Of a stretch of 64,000 nucleotides of DNA, positions 22,822 through 33,700 are shown piece by piece. The stretch's first letter is position 1, and every line of letters starts with the position of its first letter. The stretch comes from Peribacillus kribbensis DSM 17871 (GTDB lineage: Bacteria > Bacillota > Bacilli > Bacillales > DSM-1321), in assembly GCF_000430765.1 (NCBI RefSeq), contig NZ_AUMQ01000037.1:1-64000 (forward strand). The letters run 5' to 3'. A program made the position numbers and the translations under genes. The notes beneath the pieces are model-generated. The model was given only the letters and a program-made list of their open reading frames with translations, was not told the origin of the DNA and ran no database searches.

Positions 22822-23029
22822 TTACCTTCCCTAAATCGTCCTTTTTTTCTGATTAAACACAGTTATGTTAAATGCATTAAAGGTATACTTATTCTAAAAC
22901 CTAGGAAATATGTTCAGCCCAATCAAATGAGAGAATAAGAAAATGCTAGTCCGCACTAGATAGACATGGTCGATATGACTCTTGCAAATCCATATAAAAA
23001 CCGGCATATTGAATGGGAGGAGGTGCGAT

Positions 23030-23737
23030 ATGCGGCACGATATACAACCGAATGAACGAGCTTTCTCTTCCAAGGAAGTCGCAGAAGAAGTGGGAATTGC
23101 TACTCCCACCGTTCGAAAGTATGGACAGATCTTAGAGCGGAATGGATATGAATTTTTGAAGGAAGGAGACAGGCGGATCTTTGTTCAAACTGATATAGGA
23201 GCGCTTATAGCGTTACGCGATACGGACAAGCCGCTGGACGATACAGCTAAAGATCTTGCTGAGCAGCAAAAAGAACGATTAGAAGAATCCATTGTAACCG
23301 ACGTAGCGATCAACGATACATATGAACAATTACCGGCAGACCCTCATCAATTAAAAGAGATTTTGATGGTTTTGGTTAAGGAACTTGCAGCCACACGAGA
23401 AGTCAATGTCCAGTTGACAAGTGAAATGTCACAGCTTAAAACCAAGGTTTCACGTCTTCAGCAGGATCATCATGTTATAAGTTCAAGTATTGGGAATTCA
23501 GCACAAAGAACGAATGCTAAAATTGAAAAATTAACTGATCAGCAGAATGCTCATTATGAAAGCTTGCTGCAACAGGAAAAACAAAGAAGTGAATTCCTGG
23601 AAAAAGAACTGCAGCATTTGCGGGACGAACAGAAACAAGAATGGACTCTGCAAAGTAATTTTAATAGGCGTTTAGAGGAAGAGTTACGAAACCGTAAAGT
23701 AAAAAGAGGTTGGTTTTTTTCCTTATTTAAAAAGTGA
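23030..23737 (+). CDS. MerR-like HTH and coiled-coil DNA-binding protein
   Basis: This 235-residue protein has an N-terminal MerR-type helix-turn-helix (SSKEVAEEVGIATPTVRKYGQILERNGY, about 12-40). A short linker and long coiled coils (about 115-225, rich in E/K/Q) follow, and it ends in a basic tail KVKRGWFFSLFKK. This architecture resembles plasmid or phage DUF3967-type proteins and the chromosome-anchoring protein RacA. A DNA-binding or segregation role is inferred; it may also be a regulator without effector domain. The start at ATG 23030 follows GGGAGGAGG. No replication or phage genes are next to it. Confidence 0.7.
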   Translation: MRHDIQPNERAFSSKEVAEEVGIATPTVRKYGQILERNGYEFLKEGDRRIFVQTDIGALIALRDTDKPLDDTAKDLAEQQKERLEESIVTDVAINDTYEQLPADPHQLKEILMVLVKELAATREVNVQLTSEMSQLKTKVSRLQQDHHVISSSIGNSAQRTNAKIEKLTDQQNAHYESLLQQEKQRSEFLEKELQHLRDEQKQEWTLQSNFNRRLEEELRNRKVKRGWFFSLFKK

Positions 23738-24127
23738 GTGCCCGCTTCGGTTTTTGTCTTTTGTATTGCCTAACGATATAACTTACCAAATACACACTTA
23801 ACAAGCGCCTCAAAAAATGGATTATTTCGTAATTTCTGCAACTAGGTAACAGCTATACAGCTAAAGAATCGTACAATATAGGTGTATTTTAGAAGTTTCT
23901 TTGTACCTTCTAGTCGAAATCCTATTCTTCAACTTTCGGCAATTTCCCGAGAAATATATCAAAACCTCAGTAGTAACGACAAATTAAGCCCTATGCAAGA
24001 AATCCCTGCTTTTATGCAAGCCTGTGCATTTATAGTATTTATGAATGCGAGTATATTATCTAAGATCTCGAAACCTAAGGGGATTGTGAGGCGCTTACCA
24101 CATGTTCAAAGAGGGAATAAGATTAAG
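23738..24127. other. Gap without supported genes
   Basis: Contains an open plus-strand frame (23882-24193) with unusual composition, no ribosome binding site and no recognisable domain, which I do not call. No clear repeats or RNA structure were seen apart from the terminator that follows. Confidence 0.4.
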
Positions 24128-24166
24128 CAAAAAAGGAGCTGCTCTTGTGGGCAATTCCTTTTTTGT
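24128..24166. terminator. Terminator at the 3' end of the alditol-oxidase-like gene
   Basis: CAAAAAAGGA / TCCTTTTTTG stem with a partly paired inner part. It is T-rich on both strands and lies about 35 bases beyond the minus-strand stop at 24199. Confidence 0.75.
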
Positions 24167-24198
24167 ACTTGGGCTTTCGCTCATTGCGTATAACGTCT

Positions 24199-25470
24199 TC
24201 ACATTTCCTCATTAAAAATAAACGTATTCAAAAACTCATTCCGAAACTTACCATCCGGGTCATACTTTAAAAGCAGCTCTCGGAATGCAGGCATCTTTTC
24301 ATAAAGGGATTGGATCCTTGCAGGTGAGGTTGTAAACAGTTTTCCCCAATGCGGCTTTGCTTGAAAAGGTTCAAGCTTGTCTTCAATCAGTGGAAGCACC
24401 TTCTGGACTTCTGCCCAATTATCCTGCCAGGTAAAATGAAAGGCAACGGAATCCTGCTTATAGGATGGACTCATCCAAAGCTCGTCCTCCGCAATGGTCC
24501 GTACTTCGGATATTAATAAATGCTGCGCAATGTGTTCCCGGATCTCACTAATGGCACAAAGAGCCTTATAGGCATACTTGCGGTCCAAAATATATTCACT
24601 CTGGAGCTCCTTCCCTTTACTTGGAGTGAAATCCATCCGGAAATGCGGCATGCGGTCAAGCCAATCCCCAGCCACGCCCAGCTGTGCTGTACAATTTTCT
24701 GCCCCGACCCCAGGTACGGGATGGAGTTCTTCTTTGGCTGCACTTGATCCATAAAAGTCCTCTCCTAATGAAAAAGACTGATCATCTGTCAGTTTGCTTT
24801 TCAGCCAAACCTGGTTAAAGAACTCATCCCGCCAATCAGTAAACAGGCTGACGCTATAGGCACTGGAAAAAATGGCGTCAAAATCGTGTTTCAGCTGTTC
24901 TAATGGAAGATTCTCATAAACATCCTGCCTCATTTGATGACTTGGATGGATATCCAGTGTCAGTTTCGTGACTACACCGATTCCACCTAATCCCACAACC
25001 GCTCCATTTAATTCATCCTGGGATTTTTCTTTTGAAAAGGTTACAATACTACCATCAGCAGTGATCACTTCCATAGCGCGTACCGCTGAAGCTAAATTTT
25101 GATTCCTGTTACCTGAGCCATGTGTGGCTGTTGCACAAGCTCCCGCCACTGAAATGTGCGGAAGGGAAGCGAGGTTATGTAAGGCATAGCCATGCTGCTG
25201 AAGCACTTGGCAAAGGTCTCCATACTTGATTCCTGCTTCCACTGTTACGGTTTCTTTTTCTGGATCAATGGATAAGACCTTACCTAGTTTTTGCAGGGAT
25301 ATCATATTCTCATTAGAATCTGCTATGCTATTAAATGAGTGGCGAGTTCCAATAACGCGCAGCTTTTTAACCCTGGCAACCAATTGTTGGAGCTCTTTAA
25401 CAGATTCAGGTTCATACCAATTAGTTGTACTATATTGAAAATTGCCAGCCCAATTTCGTTTCAAAACCAT
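24199..25470 (-). CDS. FAD-dependent alditol oxidase-like protein
   Basis: This 423-residue flavoprotein has an N-terminal FAD-binding PCMH domain and a C-terminal D-arabinono-1,4-lactone-oxidase-type domain. The GTRHSFN motif (about residue 41) carries the histidine that binds FAD covalently in Streptomyces AldO and xylitol oxidase. LASLPHISVAGACATATHGSG is the second FAD motif. It likely oxidises sugar alcohols with release of H2O2; the substrate is not known. The ATG at 25470, behind GAGGAG, is preferred over the GTG three codons upstream. A hidden 50-residue membrane ORF lies 80 bases upstream on the same strand. Confidence 0.88.
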   Translation of the reverse strand: MVLKRNWAGNFQYSTTNWYEPESVKELQQLVARVKKLRVIGTRHSFNSIADSNENMISLQKLGKVLSIDPEKETVTVEAGIKYGDLCQVLQQHGYALHNLASLPHISVAGACATATHGSGNRNQNLASAVRAMEVITADGSIVTFSKEKSQDELNGAVVGLGGIGVVTKLTLDIHPSHQMRQDVYENLPLEQLKHDFDAIFSSAYSVSLFTDWRDEFFNQVWLKSKLTDDQSFSLGEDFYGSSAAKEELHPVPGVGAENCTAQLGVAGDWLDRMPHFRMDFTPSKGKELQSEYILDRKYAYKALCAISEIREHIAQHLLISEVRTIAEDELWMSPSYKQDSVAFHFTWQDNWAEVQKVLPLIEDKLEPFQAKPHWGKLFTTSPARIQSLYEKMPAFRELLLKYDPDGKFRNEFLNTFIFNEEM

Positions 25471-25550
25471 GATCCTCACTCCTCTTTTACTGTTGCATTA
25501 GCATTAATATAGGCATAAGTAGCAAGAATTTTCAATCACTATACCCTCAA

Positions 25551-25703
25551 CTACCATCCGCGTATTGCCGCACAAGCTAAAAAATACCAGATAGTGAAAA
25601 TCCAAATAATGTCGTAGAATAAGAAGATCGTGTATTTCTTATAGAGCACTATTTGTGCTGGAATATAAAACAGATATAAGGCCTGCTTCAATATAGGGGG
25701 CAT
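25551..25703 (-). CDS. Possible small membrane protein (50 residues)
   Basis: The frame on the minus strand from ATG 25703 to TAG 25551 encodes a peptide with one strongly hydrophobic, aromatic-rich helix (FLFYDIIWIFTIWYFLACAA) preceded by YKKY. AGGA lies seven bases before the ATG. An 8-bp inverted repeat brackets the start codon. It could be the first gene of a two-gene unit with the alditol-oxidase-like gene. The function is unknown, and the call rests only on the frame, composition and ribosome binding site. Confidence 0.45.
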   Translation of the reverse strand: MPPILKQALYLFYIPAQIVLYKKYTIFLFYDIIWIFTIWYFLACAAIRGW

Positions 25704-25720
25704 GGGAGTAATCCTATATT
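25690..25720. promoter_or_regulatory. Inverted repeat between fbp and the small membrane ORF
   Basis: AATATAGG (25690-25697) and CCTATATT (25713-25720) are perfect arms separated by 15 bases. They overlap the start of the small minus-strand ORF and lie 40-70 bases before fbp. It may be an operator or an mRNA hairpin hiding the start; no regulator can be named. Confidence 0.45.
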
Positions 25721-25759
25721 CGAAGGTATTTTGCCTCAGTAATCTGTCTAAAATGTAAA

Positions 25760-27715
25760 ATGAGTGTTGAAAGGGGATTCTACAGCTTGGATGAGAAATA
25801 TTTAGATTTATTAGCTAAAAGATATGACAGTGAAGATAAAGTGGTGAAAGAAATTATTAATCTTGAAGCCATACTTAATTTACCAAAAGGAACAGAACAC
25901 TTTGTCAGTGATCTGCATGGGGAGTATCAAGCCTTTCAACATGTGCTGAGAAATGGTTCCGGGAAGGTCAAAGAGAAAATCCGGGATTTGTTTCAAGGTG
26001 TTTTATTTGAAAAGGAAATCAATGAATTTGCAACATTGGTTTACTATCCTGAGGAAAAGCTGCAGCTTATTAAAAATGACTTTAGTAATAAGCAAGAGTT
26101 AAATCAATGGTATGCAGTCATCATCGAGCGGATGATCAGGCTCATTTCTTATTCCTCTTCAAAATATACGAGATCAAAGCTGCGTAAGGCACTGCCGAAA
26201 CCATTTGTTTATATCATAGAGGAGCTCCTATATAAGACAGATGATTCGAATAAGGAACAATATTACACAGAAATTGTCCAGCAGGTTATCTCCTTGGGCC
26301 AGGCGGATAAGCTCATAACAGGGCTTGCTTATACGACTCAGAGATTGGTTGTGGACCATCTCCACGTCGTTGGGGATATTTATGACCGCGGACCTCAGCC
26401 TGATAAAATAATGGACACGCTGATCAACTATCATTCCGTTGATATTCAATGGGGAAATCATGATGTTCTTTGGCTGGGTGCCTTTGCTGGTTCAATGGTT
26501 TGTCTGGCAAATATTATCCGTATCTCTGCCCGGTATAACAACCTGGATATTATTGAAGATGTATATGGAATCAATCTTAGACCCCTGCTGAATCTTGCGG
26601 ATAAATATTATAGCGATAATCCTGCTTTTAGACCAAAGAAGCAGTCCGATAAAAAATTATCAAATCTTGAGCAATTACAAATTACAAAAATTCACCAAGC
26701 CATTGCAATGATTCAATTCAAATTGGAGAGTCCAATCATTAAAAGACGCCCATATTTTAATATGTCTGAGAGATTGCTGCTTGAAAAAATTGATTATGAC
26801 AAGAATGAAATCACCCTTAATGGGGAGACTTACCCTCTGGAAAACAGCTGTTTTGCGACGGTTAATCCTGAACAGCCCGATCTATTATCAGATGAAGAAC
26901 AACAGGTTATGGAACGATTATTATTTTCATTCCAGCATTCAGAAAAGCTGGCCAGACATATGGAATTCCTGATGAAGAAGGGGAGTCTGTATTTAAAATA
27001 TAATGGAAATCTATTAATACATGGCTGTATTCCTTTAAATAATGAAGGAAAAATGGAGAAAATGGAGATTGAAGATAAAACATATTCCGGCCGGGACTTA
27101 CTAGATATTTTTGAATATTATTTACGCTATGCCTTTGCACATCCTGAAGCGACGGATGATCTAGCGACAGATATGGTCTGGTACTTGTGGACAGGGGAGT
27201 ATTCATCCCTCTTTGGAAAACGGGAGATGACCACCTTTGAGAGATACTTTATAAAGGATAAGAAAACCCATAAAGAGAACAAAAATCCATACTATCATTT
27301 ACGTGAAGACGAAGAGGTCTGCCGCCGAATCTTAACTGATTTCGGCCTTAACCCCGACCATGGACATATTATAAATGGCCATACACCCGTTAAAGAAATT
27401 GAGGGAGAAAATCCAATTAAAGCAAATAGCAAAATGATCGTGATTGATGGAGGATTTTCAAAGGCCTACCAGCCCACAACAGGTATAGCTGGATATACAT
27501 TATTATATAATTCCTACGGCATGCAGCTGGTCGCCCATCAGCATTTTATATCAAAAGAAGACGTTCTGCGCAACGGGACAGATGAGCTGTCGGTAAAAAG
27601 GGTAGTTGATAAGGAATTAGAGAGAAAAAAGGTTAGAGAAACAAATGTCGGCAAGGAAATATTAGAAGAGATCTCGATATTGAATAGTCTGAGGGAATAT
27701 CGTTATATGAATTGA
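25760..27715 (+). CDS. fbp: Fructose-1,6-bisphosphatase, class III
   Basis: This 651-residue gluconeogenic enzyme converts fructose-1,6-bisphosphate to fructose-6-phosphate. It belongs to the Mn-dependent calcineurin-like class found in Firmicutes. Metal-site motifs are [10 protein letters not shown] (about 47), [13 protein letters not shown] (about 205) and QWGNHDVLW, with NGHTPVKE near the C-terminus. It matches B. subtilis Fbp (about 670 residues) closely. The start is uncertain: ATG 25760 has no clear ribosome binding site, whereas an in-frame TTG at 25787 follows AAAGGGG by ten bases. Confidence 0.95.
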   Translation: MSVERGFYSLDEKYLDLLAKRYDSEDKVVKEIINLEAILNLPKGTEHFVSDLHGEYQAFQHVLRNGSGKVKEKIRDLFQGVLFEKEINEFATLVYYPEEKLQLIKNDFSNKQELNQWYAVIIERMIRLISYSSSKYTRSKLRKALPKPFVYIIEELLYKTDDSNKEQYYTEIVQQVISLGQADKLITGLAYTTQRLVVDHLHVVGDIYDRGPQPDKIMDTLINYHSVDIQWGNHDVLWLGAFAGSMVCLANIIRISARYNNLDIIEDVYGINLRPLLNLADKYYSDNPAFRPKKQSDKKLSNLEQLQITKIHQAIAMIQFKLESPIIKRRPYFNMSERLLLEKIDYDKNEITLNGETYPLENSCFATVNPEQPDLLSDEEQQVMERLLFSFQHSEKLARHMEFLMKKGSLYLKYNGNLLIHGCIPLNNEGKMEKMEIEDKTYSGRDLLDIFEYYLRYAFAHPEATDDLATDMVWYLWTGEYSSLFGKREMTTFERYFIKDKKTHKENKNPYYHLREDEEVCRRILTDFGLNPDHGHIINGHTPVKEIEGENPIKANSKMIVIDGGFSKAYQPTTGIAGYTLLYNSYGMQLVAHQHFISKEDVLRNGTDELSVKRVVDKELERKKVRETNVGKEILEEISILNSLREYRYMN

Positions 27716-27813
27716 CATACGTATGAAGACCAAATCATACGCCGAACGAGAAAAAAGTGTCTTCCACACTGTTCCGGTTTTGTTTAGCCGCGGCCCAGCC
27801 GCCCCGGAAATTC

Positions 27814-27847
27814 AAAAAAAAGACTGCCGCCGGGCAGTCTTTTTTTG
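27814..27847. terminator. Bidirectional terminator between fbp and ilvD
   Basis: AGACTGCC-GCCG-GGCAGTCT flanked by A run on the left and T run on the right, so it can end both convergent transcripts. Confidence 0.92.
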
Positions 27848-27884
27848 ATCGTACGTACATGTATTAAATAGGAAAATATGAAAT

Positions 27885-29555
27885 TTAAATACTCATAATA
27901 CCGCCCTTAGATGCGTTTGTCACAAGTTTTGAATATCTTCCTAACCAGCCATGCTTGATCTTAGGTTCGAAGGGTTTTAGGGATTTTCGGCGCTCCTCTA
28001 AAACTTCATCCGATAGTTTTACATTCATGGTTCTGTTTGGCAGGTCAATTACGATGATATCTCCATTTTCGATTAAGGCAATAGGTCCGCCTTCTGCAGC
28101 TTCGGGAGAAATATGCCCGATTGAGATGCCGCGGGAAGCTCCCGAGAAACGGCCGTCAGTTAAGAGAGCGACCGTACTTCCTAAACCTCTGCCCACGATG
28201 GAAGAAGTCGGTCCGAGCATTTCCGGCATGCCGGGTCCGCCTTTAGGGCCTTCATAGCGGATGACCACCACATGTCCTTCTCTAACTGCTCCGTTATCAA
28301 TGGCTGCCTGTGCTTCTTCTTGAGATTCAAAAACAATTGCTTCCCCTTCAAACTCTTTAATGGAAGGATCCACAGCCCCCACCTTAATCACAGCCCCTTC
28401 AGGAGCGATATTTCCGTATAAGATGGATAATCCGCCTACAGGACTGTATGGGTTATCTTTTGTACGAATCACATTTTCGTTCGTGATTTCATGCCCTTTT
28501 ACCAGCTCGCCCATTGTTTTGCCTGTTATGGTGAGGCGGTCTGGGTGAATGGCATTAGGAATTTTGGTTAATTCATTTATAATTGCACTGACGCCGCCGG
28601 CTTTATTGATATCATCCATGGAAAAATCAGATGCAGGCATGATTTTGGCAAGATAAGGAACGCGTTCAGCTACTTTATTGATTTCCTCTAAGTTGTACTC
28701 GATTTCAGCTTCATTGGCAATCGCTAATGTATGGAGGACCGTATTCGTTGATCCGCCCATCGCCATATCCAATGCAAAGGCATCGTCAATTGCTTCTTTT
28801 GTGATAATATCACGGGGCTTGACATCTTCTTCGATCATACGAACCAAGTGTTTGGCTGCTTCATAAATCAACTCTTTGCGTTTTTCGCTGGTTGCCACAA
28901 TGGATCCGTTGCCCGGAAGTGCTATACCCAGCATCTCCATTAAGCAGTTCATCGAGTTTGCTGTAAACATACCGGAACAGGAGCCACAGGTTGGGCAGGC
29001 ATTATGTTCGATATCTTTAAATTCTTCCTCTGTCATTTTACCTGATTTATAGGCACCAACACCTTCAAAAACAGAGGATAGGGACAGCTGTTTTCCACTG
29101 GAGCTTGTACCGGCCTCCATGGGTCCGCCTGACACGAAGACGGAAGGGACGTTTGTACGGACAGCCGCCATTAACATGCCAGGTGTGATTTTGTCACAGT
29201 TTGGAATGTAAAATACTCCGTCAAACCAGTGAGCATTAATAACGGTCTCGGCACTGTCAGCAATTAATTCACGGCTTGGCAGGGAATAGCGCATCCCGAT
29301 ATGGCCCATGGCAATCCCGTCATCCACGCCGATTGTATTGAATTCAAACGGAACGCCGCCGGCCTCGATGATGGCCTCTTTGACGACATCTGCAAATTCG
29401 CGCAAATGTACATGCCCAGGAATAATATCGATATAAGAGTTGCATATCCCAATGAACGGCTTTCCTAAGTCTTTGGCTTTTACTTTCCCTGTCGCATATA
29501 AAAGACTGCGGTGAGGAGCACGGTCTACCCCGATCTTTATCATGTCGCTTCTCAT
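27885..29555 (-). CDS. ilvD: Dihydroxy-acid dehydratase IlvD
   Basis: This 556-residue Fe-S dehydratase acts in valine, leucine and isoleucine synthesis, forming 2-oxo acids from dihydroxy acids. It has cluster and active-site cysteines in [10 protein letters not shown] (about 120) and [18 protein letters not shown] (about 190-207). [15 protein letters not shown] and [11 protein letters not shown] are also conserved. It is very close to B. subtilis IlvD. No other ilv gene is nearby. A GntR/FadR-type regulator lies upstream on the same strand, and a matching operator sits next to the ilvD promoter. A sugar-acid dehydratase role is possible but less likely. Confidence 0.94.
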   Translation of the reverse strand: MRSDMIKIGVDRAPHRSLLYATGKVKAKDLGKPFIGICNSYIDIIPGHVHLREFADVVKEAIIEAGGVPFEFNTIGVDDGIAMGHIGMRYSLPSRELIADSAETVINAHWFDGVFYIPNCDKITPGMLMAAVRTNVPSVFVSGGPMEAGTSSSGKQLSLSSVFEGVGAYKSGKMTEEEFKDIEHNACPTCGSCSGMFTANSMNCLMEMLGIALPGNGSIVATSEKRKELIYEAAKHLVRMIEEDVKPRDIITKEAIDDAFALDMAMGGSTNTVLHTLAIANEAEIEYNLEEINKVAERVPYLAKIMPASDFSMDDINKAGGVSAIINELTKIPNAIHPDRLTITGKTMGELVKGHEITNENVIRTKDNPYSPVGGLSILYGNIAPEGAVIKVGAVDPSIKEFEGEAIVFESQEEAQAAIDNGAVREGHVVVIRYEGPKGGPGMPEMLGPTSSIVGRGLGSTVALLTDGRFSGASRGISIGHISPEAAEGGPIALIENGDIIVIDLPNRTMNVKLSDEVLEERRKSLKPFEPKIKHGWLGRYSKLVTNASKGGIMSI

Positions 29556-29595
29556 CTAAACTCACACCCTTGTATTTTTTATCTGAATATTATGT

Positions 29596-29640
29596 ATTTT
29601 ATAATGGGTGTTGTCTGCCGTCAATAGGGTTGTATGACAA
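29596..29640 (-). promoter_or_regulatory. ilvD promoter with FadR/GntR-type operator
   Basis: On the minus strand: TTGACG (complement of 29619-29624), 17-base spacer, TAAAAT (complement of 29596-29601). Just upstream of the -35 lies the palindrome TTGTATGACAA (29630-29640), which fits the FadR-family pattern TNGTNNNACNA. The adjacent GntR protein is the obvious candidate to bind it. Confidence 0.65.
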
Positions 29641-29683
29641 AAACGACATCCTGGCTGATCCAAAATGATGTTTGGATTGGGTA

Positions 29684-30358
29684 CTATTCAATTCCTAATT
29701 CCTTCATTGCATGCAAGATGTGAATTTTCATGGCACTTCTTGCGCCCTCAGGATTCCGGTTTACCATAAATTCCATGATCATCTTATGATCATTCACCGT
29801 ATCGATGATGGCTAATTCCTTTTTCATTGAAAGGATCACGCCCTTGTTGATTGCTTGATAGATGACTGGCATGAGTTTCTCCATAAATTTATTATGGGCA
29901 CCCTTTACGATGGATTGATGAAATTTTTGTTCAACTTCTGTCCGATCCTCATTGCGGTTAATTTTTTGTTCGATTTGCCATCCATATTCTACAATGCGCT
30001 TTATTTCAGCATTGCTTGCCCTGATGGTCGCATAGTAGGCTGCTTCCGGTTCAAAAATTAAGCGCATTTCATACAAATCCTTCGCATTGATCTTGGCATC
30101 CGCCGCGAAATCAAACGATTCCATTATACTTAAATCAATATCTTCTTTTATAAACGTACCTTTTCCGCGCCTGATCTCCAGCACGCCATTCGTGACCAAT
30201 ATCCGGATCGCTTCACGAAGTGTAGTTCTGCTTATATTCAGTTCCTCTGATAAGTCATTTTCATTGGGAAGCTTATCACCTGGAAGGAATCGTTTTTCTA
30301 TGGTAATCATCGACATGATATCGTCTGCTGCACGATCAGATAGCCTTTTTTGAATCAT
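29684..30358 (-). CDS. GntR family (FadR/FCD) transcriptional regulator
   Basis: This 224-residue regulator has an N-terminal winged helix (LPNENDLSEELNISRTTLREAIRILVTNGVLEIRRGKGTF, about 28-67). A C-terminal all-helical FCD ligand domain (about 90-220) has conserved metal-type residues in EMRLIFEPEAAYYA and later histidines. Such proteins usually sense organic or sugar acids and control neighbouring catabolic genes. It lies upstream of ilvD on the same strand; half-sites TTGTCT (30401, 30420) upstream suggest autoregulation. The ligand is unknown. Confidence 0.88.
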   Translation of the reverse strand: MIQKRLSDRAADDIMSMITIEKRFLPGDKLPNENDLSEELNISRTTLREAIRILVTNGVLEIRRGKGTFIKEDIDLSIMESFDFAADAKINAKDLYEMRLIFEPEAAYYATIRASNAEIKRIVEYGWQIEQKINRNEDRTEVEQKFHQSIVKGAHNKFMEKLMPVIYQAINKGVILSMKKELAIIDTVNDHKMIMEFMVNRNPEGARSAMKIHILHAMKELGIE

Positions 30359-30436
30359 CTAATCTGTCCACCCTGTTTTTTTGTTAAGTATAGCATACAG
30401 GTTGTCTAATCGTAATTTGTTGTCTGTTTACTAAAA

Positions 30437-30472
30437 TAATAAAAGAGCTCTCACTTGAAAGAGCGCTTTGTA
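30437..30472 (-). terminator. Hairpin after the SDR fragment
   Basis: Read on the minus strand, AAGCGCTCTTT / GAGAGCTCTTTT forms a short stem followed by TATTATTTTAG. It would end transcripts of the minus-strand SDR remnant. Confidence 0.5.
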
Positions 30473-30503
30473 AGGGTCTTATAGATTAATACTGTAAGAA
30501 ACA

Positions 30504-30629
30504 TTAGATGCCGCCGGATACACTTAATGTTTCACCGGTAACAGATCCTGCAGCATCAGAAGCCAGATAAATCGCCGCAGCGGGGACATCAGATGATTCA
30601 ACAAATCGTTTTAAAGAGCTTGGGTGAAC
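30504..30629 (-). pseudogene. C-terminal fragment of a short-chain dehydrogenase/reductase
   Basis: Reading the minus strand toward the stop at 30504-30506 gives about 41 residues: ...SSLKRFVESSDVPAAAIYL, then ASDAAGSVTGETLSVSGGI. This is the typical end of an SDR enzyme (A..YLAS..A..VTG....V.GG). No upstream catalytic or Rossmann part exists: the sequence breaks at about 30630 and the RND gene follows. It is the leftover of a deleted gene. Confidence 0.85.
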
Positions 30630-30742
30630 TCTCTGATGTTAGTATTTATTTAAAAAAGTAAGAATAAATTAACTATTATCTTTATAGTCTAAAAAGGTAT
30701 AATTTACCTGATTATACTACTTTAGAACTATGGAGGTCCTTT

Positions 30743-33700
30743 ATGATTTGGTTTACCAAATGGGCATTACGGAATAAAGCGGCATTGACCTTTGCTGTAA
30801 TTGCCTCGATGATTTTTGGGATTTTTAGCTACACTACGATTCCAATGGAGCTGATGCCCTCTGTCGATCAGCCCTATGTCACCATTTCAGTGGTTGGTAA
30901 CGGCATGGATGCAGTAAGTATGGATGAACAAGTGGCACAGCCAATTGAAAAAGCTTTGAATGGCGTCAAAGGAAAACAAAATGTAACAGCTCAAACAGGA
31001 AATAACTTTACCCAGCTTTCAGTCACATTTGATTCTGACATTAATGTGAAAGAGGCAAAACAGCAGGTGCAGGAAAAGGTTTCAATGGTGACTCTCCCAA
31101 ATGGGGTTATGAAGCCATATGTAGTCAACCTCAACACTTCAGAAATCCCCATTGTGCAATTAGGCCTTACCTTTGATAAGGATATTGGAAACAATGAAGT
31201 GAACCTTGTCGAAAATGAGATTATGCCGATGATAAAAGACATAAAAGGTGTCGGCAATGTGATTACATATGGCGGGGAGAATCAACAGGTGTTGATTAAA
31301 GTCGATACTGCCAAATTAACGAAAGCAAAATATCCACTTGAGAAACTATATACCCTTCTCCAGGGGAAAAATGCGTCCGTTGCCGTGGGTGAACAAAAGC
31401 TGAACAATGAAGCAACAAGCATTATCGTAACAGGGAAATTGGAAACAATCGATGAAATAAAAAACATCCAGTTAAACAGCAGCACTACGTTGCAGGATGT
31501 TGCCGATATCAGCCTGCAGAGCGATACGAAAAGCATTACTCATTTAAACGGAAAAAATTTTATTGAAGTAGTTGTACAGAAAGATTCCACCTCCAATGCA
31601 GTAACTCTTGGAAAACAAGTAGAAGAATCCATGAAGAAAATCAATCAGGACTATAAAGGAAGATTACATGGAACCATCATTCTTAATTTAGCGGATACAG
31701 TGCTTGATTCCATTAATTCGATGACAAGAGAAGTGCTGATGGGGGCTTTATTTGCCACGCTGATTATTTTCTTATTCCTCCGCAGCTTCCGAATGACCTT
31801 GATAACGATCATCAGCATCCCACTGTCCCTGTGTATTACGATGATTTTACTTTCATTCTTCGGCGTTACCTTAAATATCCTGACGCTTGGAGGAATTGCA
31901 GTATCAGTTGGACGGCTTGTGGATGACAGTATCGTGGTAGTGGAAAATATTTATCGCAGGAAAAATGATCACGAATTAACTCCTGCCTTTCTTATTGAAG
32001 CGGTAAAAGAGGTTGGTTCAGCCATTACCTCTTCAACTCTTACAACGGTGGCAGTATTCCTTCCCATGATGATTGTTTCGGGAGGTTTAAGGGATCTTAT
32101 TTCACCTTTTGCGATTACGATCACTTGCTCATTGCTATCCTCTCTCCTTGTTTCGCTGACGGTGGTGCCAGCACTCAGCGGCCGCATGATGAAAAAGGTA
32201 AAGATCAAAGAACAAAAGACGAGTTCGTTCTATCCATCCGTTTTGAAATGGTCGCTTAATCACAAATGGCTTCCGATCTTAGTTGCTGTTTTGGTAGTGA
32301 TCGGATCTGTCGGGTTATTTGCCAGCATGCCGAAGGGTTCTGTCGACCAGAAGGATTCAGCTTATGTTTCGGTTGTTCTTCAATTTCATAATGGAACTCC
32401 ATTTAGTGAATTAAAAGACGGCGTTTCGAACATGGAAGCCATTCTCACAGATAAAAAAGCGGTAAAGGCCCATATTGTTTTGGCAGGAAATAGCCAGGAT
32501 GCTGCACAATACGGCAGTCTGCAAGATGAAAACCAAGTCCAATTTATGGTTTTTCTTAAAGAAGGAGCAGATTCCTCCAAGTTTGTTGAAGACATCAGAA
32601 CAGCAAAAGAACAATTTCCGGGTGCGGAACTAACAGCTGATACAGCTGGATTGCTGGGGCCGAATAAAACAACTTTATCCGTTGATGTAATTGGCAGAAA
32701 TGATGCCGATGTTAAAAAAGCATCTGATATTGTAAAGAAAAAAATAAGCGGCATGGATGGAGTTGAAAAAGCAGAAAGCAACGATCAAAACACTAAACCA
32801 ACTGTTACCATAACGGTGGATTCAAAATTATCAAATGCACAGGCAATCGCCCAGTCCGTGAACGCGATGATCCAGCCTGCTGTCATTGGAAACCTTAGGA
32901 TTGAAGGGCGGATCACCACCGTTAAATTAGGGGCATTAAAAGAAATCCAAACTGCGGATGACTTGAAAAATCTGCAGATTATAACCCCGAATGGACCGAC
33001 TGCACTATCCAGCATGGCCAAGGTGGAGGAGAACAAGCAGCAAGGTACCATTTTCTCTAAAGACGGACATCATTATCTTCAAGTGACGGCTCAAGTTGAT
33101 CCAGATAAAATGGTAGACGTTGCCGGAAAAATAAAGAAACAACTCCTGGTTTGGGACAAAAATAACACGTTTGCCAAAGGAACAAGCGCAGAAATCACTG
33201 GTTCTTCAATGCAGTCATCAGATCAATTAGGGGAACTTGCCAAATTGTCCATGCTCTCCATTGGTATCGTATTTATGATTTTGCTTGTTACCTTAAAATC
33301 ATTCCGGGCAAGCATTGCTATCTTGATTTCGCTTCCGCTTGCGGCTATCGGATCGCTGTTGGGGCTGGTCATTACCCACTCAAGCATTAATATTTCATCC
33401 GGTATCGGAATGCTCATGCTCGTTGGTATTGTTGTAACAAATGCAATCGTGCTGGTTGACAGAATCCGCCATAATGAGGAAAGAATGACGATTCGCGAAG
33501 CGATTATGGAAGCAGGAACCGTTCGTCTCCGTCCCATTCTGATGACAGCCCTTGCCACGGTATTTGCCATGCTGCCGCTTTTGGTTACACATGAATCAGC
33601 GATGAGTTTAAATCTCGTTTCAAAAGGGCTTGCCGTAGTCGTGATATTTGGACTCATTATTTCCACACTTTTGACACTGATTGTTATTCCAACATTTTAT

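Noticed and set aside
23882-24193. 103-codon plus-strand frame before the alditol-oxidase-like gene
   Set aside because: No ribosome binding site, low-quality composition, and it runs through the terminator at 24128-24166.
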